Shown here: piece after piece, positions 47,250 through 57,439 of the stretch
Numbering within the stretch: position 1 is the stretch's first letter
How the letters are laid out: each line of letters starts with the position of its first letter
Assembly (NCBI GenBank): GCA_034440635.1
Contig: JAOTON010001702.1
Coordinates: 1-64,000, forward strand
Source of the DNA: Lepas anatifera
Taxonomy: Eukaryota; Arthropoda; Thecostraca; Lepadidae
DNA: 64,000 nucleotides
Direction of reading: 5' to 3'
Program-made: the position numbers and the translations under genes
Notes under the pieces: model-generated
Database searches by the model: none
What the model was told of the DNA's origin: nothing
What the model saw: only the letters and a program-made list of their open reading frames with translations

Positions 47250-47536
47250 AATCACGTGACCCAGGTATGCGTGCCAGTCGAGCGAAGGGTCGGGGATTGT
47301 CAGGGGCGGTGGCAAGTCAGCCGAAGACTACCCCGTCAGAATGCAGCAAAATCAATAATTGTGTAATATTTTCTCACGCAGATGTCAGATTAGGAAATAA
47401 TGGCGACCACTGGAAAGCTCTTGCAAAAATACATAAGAAGAACCCGTTCATAAAGCTATAGACGCCATAGGTTGTGAGATATTCATCCTAAACCGGTCGA
47501 GCCTAGTCATGGCAATTTCAATTGCGGGGGACTGTA
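47250..47536 (+). repeat. ~280-bp dispersed repeat, partner of 39898-40170
   Basis: Same landmarks as the minus-strand copy, including CCCCGTCAGAATGCAGCAAAATC and the end TCAATTGCGGGGGACTGTAC. Confidence 0.75.
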
Positions 47537-47629
47537 CGTTATAGTACTCCTGATTACTAGAATTGAAGAATGTGCGGCGTTTGCACCATTCGGCCTGGTC
47601 TTTTGAGCGCTGGTTGTAAAGGAGAAGCG

Positions 47630-47736
47630 CTGGGAAAAGGAGGTCGATCGCTTTAGGGGGAGAGGGCAAAAACATAGCTTTGCCCAGAGCTTCTCCATTG
47701 GGGGAATGCCTTTTGCCCCCCTGGATCCGCCACTGT
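47630..47736 (+). mobile_element. hAT-like MITE 3' end of the 12204 family
   Basis: GGAAAAGGAGGTCGATCGC, GGGCAAAAACATAGCTTTGC and CCCAGAGCTTCTCC precede the terminus CCTGGATCCGCCACTG, as at 12478-12574. The 5' part is absent. Confidence 0.65.
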
Positions 47737-48304
47737 AAACTGGAGTGCGGCAACATCGATGCCATCTAATTTGAGACCAAACTGTAAGCACCCGCAGTGG
47801 AGATATCACCGGTCGAAAATTCAGCAAATTTGGTGAGATGAAGCTGAAGGATGTTGGAAAGGGATTCAAAAGCCCCCACATGTCTAACCTCTGTTGCAAA
47901 GCGGGACGCCATTTTCAACAACTTGATGTCCATTGTACCCTTATGGAAACATTCTTTGTCTTGTGACTTGCGGGCACATATAGCTTCTGCAGCTGCAGTG
48001 CCCTAAAACTCCAATTATCATTGGCCGTAGACTTGTCCCGAAACAAGTTGTGCATGACATTTTCTTAGATATTCGGACCGGCCATCGAGCGCTGCTTTCC
48101 GCGTCCAGACGTGGTTTTGAATATCGTTAGAGCGTAGGCACCAGCCTCATCCCTTCCCAGCGCCCGTCGTGGCGTGTTATTGACGCATAAGGGACAACAC
48201 GAGCCGTACCGAGCCATCGGAAAGCGTTGCTCCTCTAGGTGGCAGAACGCCCCAGGAAGTCTTCTTCCGGGCGTGGCCGACACACTGACCCACTGTTCTT
48301 GCAG
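47737..48304 (+). other. Probable PRODH intron end
   Basis: Non-coding sequence leading into CACTGTTCTTGCAG, the acceptor at 48304. No earlier PRODH exon was recognised anywhere in the window, so this intron is long or the preceding exons lie outside. Confidence 0.5.
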
Positions 48305-48510
48305 GCCAGGCAGGCTACTCGGTTTACAAGTACGTGCCGTACGGACCGGTGGACGAGGTGCTTCCGTATCTGTCGCGGCGAGCACACGAGAACAAGGGCA
48401 TCCTCACCAAGGTCGCCAAGGAGCGCGGCATGCTGCGGTCGGAGCTGCTGCGGCGCCTAGCCAGTGGTCAGCTTCTGTACACACCCAAGGGGAAGTACCA
48501 GCCGGCGTGA
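48305..48510 (+). CDS. PRODH: Proline dehydrogenase, last coding exon
   Basis: Mitochondrial proline dehydrogenase is an FAD enzyme that oxidises L-proline to pyrroline-5-carboxylate and passes electrons to the respiratory chain. After the acceptor TTCTTGCAG, the first two bases complete a Gly codon, then 67 residues run to TGA at 48508. The C-terminal signature of the family is unmistakable: [19 protein letters not shown], then [14 protein letters not shown]. The paired Arg of the RR..EN motif contacts the substrate carboxylate in solved family members. The tail ends [10 protein letters not shown]. Codon use is GC-rich, unlike the AT-rich surroundings, as expected of a host exon in transposon-filled DNA. 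AATAAA-type signals at about 49186 and 49247 could end the transcript, just before a MITE at 49261. The rest of the gene is not visible. Confidence 0.93.
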
Positions 48511-49260
48511 GACTGGAGCGCGCCGGCCGAGGGGCAGTGCCAGTGCGAGGACGCTCATAGCTACCTCGCTTCCCACGAGGTGGCTGAGATATCATTTATC
48601 TTGTCTATGAAATGGCTGTGATTTCCCGCATTTTCTTGTAGTGATACTCAAGATTCATCCATTTAGAAAACTAGGGCTTCGGGATTAGAATGTGGTAGAG
48701 CTTCAAGATTGGTGCAGTAATGTCAGTTTTATTTATCTACGTTCCGTGAAATCAATGTCACTTTTGTCGTGACGTCACTTTTAGCAGTGAATGAATGGAA
48801 GAGACATATTTAGGACGAGTTTAGTATGAAAAGTAAGCTATTTTGTTAGTGAAGATAGGTGTGCGTTTATGTCCATTAACATATTGTTTGCACATTGAGG
48901 TCGTGTGTTAAACTAGGGCAGTAGTGTTGCCTACACGCGTGAAACCACTCCGCTCCAGCAGAACGGCGTCGTGTTAGCTGTGAGACAATTTGCTCATCCG
49001 AGAGATGCTACACCAGTTTTATTTGCTCTGGAATTTGACGCTTCAGAAGTGGTAATTTTGCCCTGTGCCAACAAAACAGGACTTTGCATTGTTCAGTGAA
49101 AATCTGGAACCATCCGGGTTCAATATCCAAACTTCCTTGTCAATTATACTCACGTGCAGTCGGGTTTCAGAAATCAATAATAAATCCGCGACGCAAACTA
49201 AATGATGGGAGTGATGCTGTGGCTGCAGTTTTCTGTCTTTGACAGGACGTGAAATAAACT
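48511..49260 (+). other. Probable PRODH 3' UTR and downstream flank
   Basis: Unique AT-rich sequence with candidate polyadenylation hexamers near 49186 and 49247. No other gene is seen. Confidence 0.5.
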
Positions 49261-49403
49261 ATACTTTATCCAGTGACGGATCCAAGGGGGGCCCAGGGCC
49301 CCCCTTAGCTCCGAAGCGCCTCAGCATAGCTTAGCTTATATCGGACGCCGAAGGCTCCCGATATGAGCGGCGCGCCTGTACCCATTTCGTGCGCCAAGGT
49401 GAT
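49261..49403 (+). mobile_element. hAT-like MITE 5' end (CAGTGACGGATCCAAGG)
   Basis: The terminus CAGTGACGGATCC is followed by a GGGGCCCAGGGCCCCCC palindrome. No right end was found before the GGCGCC array begins, so it may be truncated by, or continuous with, the array. Confidence 0.5.
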
Positions 49404-49509
49404 AGATACCACTTATTCCACTCGAATTAACACATATTCTTTAAAACCATGGCAAAAGATACCACTTATTCCACTCGAATTAACACATATTCTTTAAAAC
49501 CATGGCAAA
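49404..49509. repeat. Perfect 53-bp tandem duplication
   Basis: 49404-49456 and 49457-49509 are identical, beginning AGATACCACTTATTCC and ending AACCATGGCAAA. This indicates a recent duplication. Confidence 0.9.
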
Positions 49510-49549
49510 GCGCCCCTGCCCAAATACTAGACGCTTTTACTGGTCTTCT

Positions 49550-50588
49550 GTGCCCCATTAAAATGTCGGAGATGAAATTCAGAAAGCTAACAAAAGCGCC
49601 CCGGCAAAGAAAAGGTGCCACTGGATAGCAAGATTGCGCCATGGGGGAACTAATGCGCCCCTGGGTAGCCTAGGCGCCCCCTGGATGAAGCGCCCCTGGG
49701 TAGCCTAGGCGCCCGCTGGAGGAAGCGCCTCTGGGTAGCCTAGACGCCCTCTGGATGAGGCGCCCTACGGATATCATATGCGCCCTTGGCTGGGAAAGGC
49801 GCCCCTGGGGAGCAAAGGCAAATATTGGTAACAGGTGCAATGGACAACATACGCGCCCCTTAGATAAAATAGGCGCCTTAGGAAAATAAAATACACCCCT
49901 TGGGTAGAAAAATGCCACCTTTGATAGCGTAGGCGCCCACTGGAAAAAACGTATGAATGTCATATGCACCCTTGGGTAGCAAAGGCGCTCCTGGACAGCA
50001 AAGACAATCCTGGATAACTACAAGTGCTTTGGACAGCAAAGGCGCCCCTAGAAAGGCACCCTATTGATAGAAAAGGCGCCTTTGGATAGCCTAGGCGCCC
50101 CTAGAAAGGCACCCTATTGATAGAAAAGGCGCCTTTGGATAGCCTAGGCGCCCCCTGGATAAACTAGGTGCCCGAGAACGAAAACGAGCGCCCCACGGGG
50201 AAGTACAGGCTCCCCCTGTATAACATAGATGTCCCTTATCCATCTTCAGCTACCCTGGATTGGAGCAGCGCCCCTCAAGAACAAAAGCGCCCCTGGACAA
50301 AAAGGCGCCTCCGGGTATCAATGGCGCTCCTAGATAACATATGCGCCCCTTAGATAGAAATAGGCGCTCCAGGAAAGCAAAATGCGCCCCTTGGTTAGGA
50401 AAGGTGCTCTTGGATAGCAAAGGCGCCCCTGGACGGGCAAAGGCAAATCTGGGTAACATAGGTGCCCTGGACAGCATAGACACCCCTTAGATGGCAATAG
50501 GCACTTCAGGAAAATAAATGCAAACATTGGACAGAAAAGGCGCCCTTTGATAGCCTAGGCGCCCACTTAATAAAGCGCCCCACGGATA
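49550..50588. repeat. Degenerate GGCGCC short-unit array, block 1
   Basis: Dozens of imperfect units follow the pattern (A)GGCGCCCCTGGATAGCAAA, about 20-25 bp each, with frequent GGCGCC palindromes. A perfect 53-bp duplication starts at 50041. The segment from about 49960 to 50400 recurs at about 52100-52480. Minus-strand frames read as repeats such as GAPLLSKGAF and are not treated as genes. Confidence 0.85.
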
Positions 50589-52097
50589 GGGTAGAGTGGG
50601 GTAACGCGCCCACCTGGGTAAGACGCCTACTAGCATCTACAGACTGATGTAGGAACTGGAGCCTACATATATTATTTTTGTTCTGGTTGCGATCTTTCTG
50701 ATCTAGTCCTGAGCGTGTTTGGACGCGTCTGGTCCGCTCCAGTAATTTTCAGCAAACATTTGTTGTTTTTTGCCCCTCCGGATATAAAACAAGCTATCTT
50801 AAAGTTGCGATTGTACTGTATGCGATTTAGATGCACTCACGGCAATTTGTGAGGTTGAAACAGCGAGTTTGTGCCACATTTTGACAGCCACTATGCGGCA
50901 TGGAAACGCCGCAGAATTGAGTAATATTTGTTGCGACGCTTCCGTTGGTACGTGGGTAAGACGCCCATTTGTAGTGCGGGGTAAGACGCCCCAGGCGCCT
51001 TACCCCAATATTTGGTAGGCGTTTTACCCCAATGGATGGGTGTGTCCTTAGGATAGGTAGGACATGGAGATAGGGCTGCTATTACTATTGCCACCATCAC
51101 GACCACTACTGGTCGTAATGGCGAAGTACGTTGGGTTAGAAACAAATCACCGTAACAGAAGACATTGAGTTTCAAATATTAGTTCCTATAGCAAACAGGA
51201 AAGTTTTCGCGTTTGCTCTCATTTGGTCATCTTGAGGGGTGGTCTTAAATCACTGACGGATCCAAAGGGGGCTAAAGGGGCCGTGGCCCACACCAATGCC
51301 TAAAAAGTATATTTTCCCCTCAAGGCCAAATTTTGGCCGTTTTTTCGTAAAAATACTGCGTTTTCGAGATTTCTTCTCGATTTACCCCCCGAAACGTTGG
51401 TTTGGACCCTACAAAAGTTGCTCCTGGATACGCCGATGTATTAAATACCTACCTTCGTCATGGATCTGCTCGAAGCACTGTTTGCATATGGCGATCCCGA
51501 ACCATCATCGTCGTTAACTACATTTTGCAGATTACACATTTCCATCCTAATCTTACCTTGACATCCTGTTCCAGAATATGGGAAGACGTACCGAAGAAGA
51601 ACCACTTGCGGGCAGAATGAACCGGAGGCGCTTTAATGTGCTTTGCGCCCCCAAAAATATGTTGGGGCTCTATCTTAAATTGCTTTTGCGTTTTCCGTTG
51701 ATAGGTAAAAAAAGCCTACCTGCTTATTTTTGCTGTGTCGGGCTTTAATGCCTCGAATAACTTGCCCACTTTGTCACGACATTATCGTAAAGCGTAATCA
51801 CAACAATGTTCCCACTTGTTCACATAACGAGATACAGTATGCGCTGGGTGTTATATGACGGCGTTTTACCCCGTGGTTAGGGCGTTTTACCCCGCTATCG
51901 GGGCAAAACGCCTTTTACATGGTCTCAAGAAAAAACAAATTTCGCACACTTCGCATAGTTCTAGAGTCCCAAATTTCTATCCGAGTGTAGACAAAAGATC
52001 ACAGAACTTAACAAAGAAAACATGACGCAATTCCATCCAGGCAGGATTGGTACAGACACATTCTCCCTTAACGTATGCGTCTTACCCCACTCTACGC
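50589..52097. mobile_element. TA-flanked transposon with 14-bp TIRs inside the array
   Basis: The termini GTAGAGTGGGGTAA (50591-50604) and TTACCCCACTCTAC (52082-52095) are perfect inverted repeats. TA flanks both sides (50587-50588 and 52098-52099), and other array units read GGATATCATATG, which is the restored empty site. Subterminal GGGGTAAGACGCC/GGCGTTTTACCCC words recur (about 50953, 50978, 51018, 51858, 51881). TA target duplication suggests a Tc1/mariner-like MITE. No transposase was recognised in its 1509 bp. A hAT-like MITE is nested at 51251-51438. Confidence 0.8.
51251..51438 (+). mobile_element. hAT-like MITE nested in the TA element
   Basis: The left end is CACTGACGGATCCAAAGG and the right end CTCCTGGATACGCCGATG. 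The flanks TCTTAAAT and TATTAAAT agree at 7 of 8 bases. It is 188 bp and non-coding. Confidence 0.65.
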
Positions 52098-52099
52098 TA

Positions 52100-53647
52100 T
52101 CATATGCACTTTTGATAGCAAAGGCGCCGCTGGACAGCCAAGACAACCCTGGATAACACAGTCCTTTGGACAGCAAACGTACCCCTGGATAGCAAAGGCG
52201 CCCCTAGAAAGACACCTCTTCAATAGTAAAGGCGCCTTTGGATAGCCTAGGCGCCCCCTGGATAAACTAGGTGTCTGAGAAGGAAAATGAGCGCCCTTTT
52301 GGGAAGTACAGGCTCCCCCATAGATGTACCTTATCCATCTTCAGCTGCCCTGGATTGGAGCAGCGCCCCTCAAAGATCAAAAGCGCCCCTGGATAAAAAG
52401 GTATCTCCGTATATCAAAGGCGCTCCTAGATGATATATGCGCCCCTTAGATAGAAATAGGCACTTCAGGAAAGTAAAAGGCGGCCCCTGGACAGCTTAGG
52501 CGCTCCATGTATAAAGCTCTCTACCGATATCATATGCGCCCTTGGATAGCAAAGGCGCCCCTAGACAGCAAAGGTAACCCTTCTTGAAATAGATGATCTG
52601 GACAGCATAGGCGCCCATGGATAAGCTAGGCGCCTGGAAAGAAAACAAGCGCCTCTCCTGAGAGTACAGACGCCCCCACGATATCATACGTGTCCCTTTC
52701 CATCTTCAACTGCCCTACTGTCTATGGTTTGGCACACCTGTCCGACAGTCGGGCGCTTTGTTACCGTGCTCGAGCGCTCAATTTGAGCATGGACCGCCTT
52801 TAACCACATTTCATTAAAATTTAACTGAAGGCTTAGTGCTCCATCGCTGTAACCGGGTGCCTTTTTCAGTATGTGCGCCCCACTTCCGAGAACACTGCCC
52901 TCACCAAGCATCAGTCCTCCCCGCTCAACAGAAGAGCGCCTCTTCCTGATAACTGGGCACCTTATTTCAGTGTTTGAGCGCCTTATTTCAGCATTTTTAT
53001 TCTCCATCTATTTTAGGCTCCTCCTGGATTGCAGAGGTGTCCCCTCAAATGCAAAGGCGCCCCTGGATAGAAAAGTGCGCCCCACGTTTGCAAAGGCGCT
53101 CCAAGATAGCATATGCACCCCTTAGATGGAAATAGGCACTCCAGGAAAGTTAAAGGCGTCCCTTTGGGTAGCAAAGGCACCCCAGAGCAGCGAAGGCAAC
53201 CCTAGATAACAAAGGTGCTCTAGGCAGCATAGGCGCCCTTGGATAAACTGGTGCCCGGAAAAGAACAATAGCGCCTCATCGGACACAAAAAGCACCCCAG
53301 GATAACGTAGGGGCATGTATTTCAATCATGTGTGTGATTGCAAAATACACCTAGACAGCATACGCACCCCTGGATAGAAAGACACCCCTGGGCAAGAAAG
53401 GCGCCCATGGAAAGCAATAGGGCGCCCCTGAGGAGAAAAAACCACCTCCTGAATAACCTAGGCACCGCCCTCGAAATATCAGATGCCCGTGGATAGAACA
53501 GACTGCCTTAGACAGCGGCCCTGGATAGTAAAGACGCCCTTCGATAGCATAAGCGTTCCTTAGCAACAATATGGGTGCTACATGAGCGCAAGGTTCACGC
53601 GCACCTAAGCCCAATAATAGAGCAATCGATCGATGCCAAAGCACTCC
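52100..53647. repeat. Degenerate GGCGCC short-unit array, block 2
   Basis: Continuation of block 1 after the TA element, with the same unit style. 52100-52480 repeats 49960-50400 landmark for landmark (CACAGTCCTTTGGACAGC, the CTTATCCATCTTCAGC phrase, GATTGGAGCAGCGCCCC). Allowing for the insert, the higher-order period is about 0.63 kb. An unrelated 170-bp patch lies at about 52715-52885. Confidence 0.85.
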
Positions 53648-53651
53648 TTAA

Positions 53652-54833
53652 CCTTCGCCCGGGTGGGGGTCTTTTAGACCCCCCTCGGGTTTTTCCGAAG
53701 TGACCAAAAAACGGCGGCGCGCAGCGCCGCCAAACTTCGTCTAGCTGTTCTTTAATCATTTTTCATCTTTCCTAAAAAATTTAGCTCAAGGTCATATCAG
53801 GTCAGGTCACCAGCTCAGGTGAAGTGACTTCACCTAAAAATGCTTAGGACCGCATAACTAAAAAGAAGGGTTTATCGATCAAGTTGAAACTCATACCACA
53901 TATTGGACCCACCAGGAGCTACATTTGTTCCGGGATTTTTATATTGGTGACCTAAGGTCATGTGCGGAGCATGACCTCCCCATTGTAAATACATGGGGAA
54001 AATCACGAAATGAGCTTTTCTCAGTAAGTATAGATTGAATCAACTTCAAACATCGGTTACAACTTGCTCTTAGCCCATTTCTGAAGTTGATGCCAAAAAT
54101 TTTGATTTGTGACCTTTAACAGGTCACCTTAGGTCAAATAAGCATTTTTTGGTGTTTTACTCTATACATTTTGAAGAAACTAAGATAGAACTTTTATTTT
54201 GTCACCAAAGTGTTTGTATAGTTACTGCAAGTCAAATGATAAACATCATGACTATACCAGGTCAAGTTGGGTCATACCGTTGACCTGGGTCAGGTCAAAT
54301 TATTAAATTTGACCTGGCATAGCAATATTATATATCATTCGATTCGTATTGACGAGAGGATTGCAATGGTGCATCAACTATGGCTGTATCTGGTTTGGTT
54401 TCGAGGTTATTAGCAAAAAAGGAAACGCCCTTATGCATGGGTGGCTATGGACATTCCCAAGAATCTGCCCAATTTCAGTGACCTGTAGCTCCCTAGGCTT
54501 TGACCTGACACGAAAATGAGTGCCACTGTAATGAAAGAGCAACTCAAGAGCTTTTGAATGGTGTTAAAAAAATGTTTCTAGCTATCATAGTTCGAGATAT
54601 TTGAGATTTTCTTAGTACACCTCGTATTAGCGATTTTGACCTATTTTGACCTCTGGTGACCTTGATATTGACCTGACAAGAAAAATGACGGAAGTATTTT
54701 CGATATCATTTTTAAGAGCTTTCGATTGCCGTTTTGCGCTTTTTTCTAGCTCTTAGTTTTTGAGATCGTGGGGGTCTTTTTTAGCCCCCCCCACCAGGGC
54801 GAAGGTGGCTCGTACCCGCCACCGGGGCAAGGG
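53652..54833 (+). mobile_element. TTAA-flanked element, copy D, intact ends
   Basis: TTAA at 53648-53651 and 54834-54837. Left terminus CCTTCGCCCGGGTGG and right terminus, inverted, CCCTTGCCCCGGTGG resemble piggyBac-type CCCTTTGCC ends. A hairpin GGGGGTCTTTTAGACCCCC and the GC palindrome GGCGGCGCGCAGCGCCGCC lie near the left end. The interior carries at least 15 TGACCT/AGGTCA words. It is 1182 bp with no open frame of note. Array sequence resumes immediately after, so it inserted into the array. Confidence 0.8.
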
Positions 54834-54837
54834 TTAA

Positions 54838-55375
54838 AGCACAGGGCCAAACTTCCCAAGAAGTAAAGGCGCCTCTGGGTAGCAAAGGCGACCCTGGATA
54901 GCAGTATATGTGTTCCTGAATAACAGCAGCGTACGTTGATAAGAATAGCCCCAAGATAGCACAGGTATCCTGCTGATAGTGATAGGAAAAGCGCCCCTGA
55001 ATATCAAAGGCACCATTTGTATAAGGTACCCATGGAGAGCACAAAGGTTCACTATGGATAGCAAATTGCCGCCCCTTGGATGGCCTGAGCGCCCCTTGCA
55101 TAGGGTGGGCGCCATAGGGTAGTATAGGTTACCTTGAATACAAATACGCCTCTCAATAACAAGGTGCACCTGGATAAGAAAGAGCGCTCCTCGAGCACTG
55201 GGTATCAAAGGCACCCCCGGAACAGTAAAGACGCCCCTGGATAGCTAGGTTGCGTCCATTGGGGAGCAAATGCGCCCCTGGATGGCACAGGTGCCTCATC
55301 GAAGCAAAGGCCCCTCCAGAGAACATAGGTGTCCCTGATGAGCACAGGTACTCTCGGACAGCCCCTAAATGACGT
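54838..55375. repeat. Degenerate GGCGCC short-unit array, block 3
   Basis: Same unit style (AGGCGCCTCTGGGTAGCAAA, GCGCCCCTGGATGGCACAGG), resuming after copy D and fading by 55375. Confidence 0.8.
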
Positions 55376-55465
55376 TGCATAAAGTTGCGACACCTATTAT
55401 GACGTATACTATTACATCATAGTCAAGTTCTTGAAAAGACATTGTGTGGAGTTTGGATGTCGCAT

Positions 55466-55757
55466 ATGATCGTTCGAACTTACTCCACAAAGAGCTCTTG
55501 GGGTCGGAGCTTTCGATCTGTATTACAGAGCTTTATCAGCGAATCGGAATAGGTGGGTCCCACCTATTCCATCGGAATAGATGGGACCCACCTATTCTCA
55601 TGGATATATGGATGGACCCACCTATTCCGATGGGACCACCCCACCCACCATCGGGATAGGTTAGTCACACCTATTCCGATTCGCTGACGAAGCTCTGTAA
55701 TACAGATCGAAAGCTCCGACCCCAAGAACTCTTTGAGGAGCAAGTTCGAACGATCAT
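55466..55757. mobile_element. Foldback element with 90-bp arms
   Basis: The left arm 55466-55555 (from ATGATCGTTCGAACTT) and right arm 55668-55757 are reverse complements with about five mismatches. The 112-bp spacer repeats CCTATTCC and TGGGACCCACC. Both strands therefore encode the same meaningless peptide (contains SELSICITEL). A target duplication is not clear. Confidence 0.8.
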
Positions 55758-55789
55758 ATACGATCATAGTAAAGGTTATTCCAGTGTTT

Positions 55790-56290
55790 AGATCAAAGTC
55801 GCAGGTCAATTTCAAAGGTCACTGGCCTTGATGATCAGGGCTTGATCAAAGGTCATTGGTAAGGTTGGGCACAGCGCCATTTATAGCGTAAATTAGGCAT
55901 AATATGTTTGGTTAAGACGTAATAGGTCAATGACCTTGAAGGACCTTGACCCCAAAATTTCAGACATTGTTTAGGGCATTCCCTCTTGGCCTCAATCCTG
56001 TTCTAGAGTATTCGCGCCCCGTCCCGCACAATCACGGCATTTCAAGATATGTTTTCAATACGGCCCGATTTTGACCTTTATGACCCCGTTTGACGCTGAA
56101 GATATTGAGGTAGATCAATGAAACTTTCATGTCATGTAGGTCGTTAACGCCTACACAAACCCCGAGCGCGCGTTTTCTACCCATCTTTGTTCCCGCGATC
56201 TCAGCGGAGACGGGGCACTTTCGGGCCCTCCCCACCGTGCGTTGACGCCGGACCCCTCTCCACCGAGCATGCTCAGCAGGTTTTGAGACT
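55790..56290. repeat. AGGTCA-rich segment, partial relative of the TTAA family
   Basis: Repeated CAAAGGTCA, AATGACCTTGAAGGACCTTGACC and TTTTGACCTTTATGACC words resemble the interior of copies A-E, but the termini are missing. Confidence 0.4.
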
Positions 56291-56298
56291 TATATTAA

Positions 56299-57310
56299 CC
56301 CTCGGGCCGTTGGGGGGGGGTGCTTGAACACCCCCGTCGGGGTCTTCCGGTGGCACCAAAAACGTCGGCGCGAAGCGACACAGTATTTGTTACACCTTAT
56401 CATTGATCAATTCCGCAACTTTCCCTGAAATTTTAAGGTTACGTCATCTCAGGTCAGGTCATCAGTGCAGGTCCAGTGACTTCACCTCCAAAAATGTTTA
56501 AGTCGGCATAAGTAAGAAAAGGGCGAATTCATCGAATTCAAACTTGCACCATATAATGGGTCCAAAATGTACTCATAAATTTATTCCGGGATTTTTCCCA
56601 TCGATGACCTAGGGACAGGTACGAATCATGACCTCTCCGTTGGAAATGCATGGGGAAAACGGAAATTTGCCGAAACATTGCTCTATGTCTGCAGACGCCG
56701 CTTGGAATACCTTCGGATTCCCTAAATCATAGTATCCTAGGCCTCTTTATCGGTTGATGTTGCAAGTTTAGACATGATGCCTCTGAGAGTTCATCTGGGG
56801 CTTCCTAAGCAGGTTTTAAGACTTGGGTCAATTGCTTTGCAGGAAATGTTGATAAAATTCTTATTTTGATACCATTTTTTGGTTTGTTATTGTGAGCTGA
56901 TTGATATGCATATTGACTATGCTAGGCTAGATGGTGACCTTGATCTAGCCTTAGGTCAGGCCATTCTTATGCTTTGATCTAGTATAGTCATATCATACAT
57001 TATTTGATGATTCACCGAACGAGAGGAAGCGAATTGTGCCTAAAAATGATTCTAGCTCAACTCTGTCAGACGCTAGAGCCCAGAAACTGTTCTCTAACAT
57101 ACCACCTTTTTTACCTGTCCTGTTCTCAATATTGACCTGAGCCAAAAAGGGACCGATGTAGCTTCTTTATGAATTTGTTATGAGCTATCTACCAGTCTTT
57201 GTGTGTTTTCGCTATCCCGCATAGGAGCCGAGTTCAAGGGGGAGGGGTGTTTGAAGATTTCCCCCAGTATGATGTCGAAGGTGGCTCAGAGGCCCATAGG
57301 GGCGAGTGCT
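56299..57310 (+). mobile_element. TTAA-type element, copy E
   Basis: TTAA at 56295-56298, then CCCTCGGGCCGTTGGGG and a GGGGGTGCTTGAACACCCCC hairpin. The right end ATAGGGGCGAGTG is followed by CTAA. The interior is colinear with copy B, including TCTCAGGTCAGGTCATCAG and TTTTGCAGGAAAT. Length is about 1.0 kb, non-coding. Confidence 0.65.
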
Positions 57311-57439
57311 AATAATTTCGCAGGAAATGGCGATCGAGGTTTCATTTTGATACTGATAAGTTTTGATCGTCATTACAAGTCGATAAATATGCATATTGAA
57401 TAGTTTTAGTCCACATGTATCCCTGTGTTTTTGGGAAAA

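Noticed and set aside
49550..53647. CRISPR-like array
   Set aside because: Repeats are imperfect, vary in length and lack unique constant-length spacers. The host is a eukaryote.
49670..55393. Minus-strand proteins of GAPLLSKGAF-type repeats
   Set aside because: Translations of the degenerate GGCGCC array, shifting frame constantly. No conserved start or domain.
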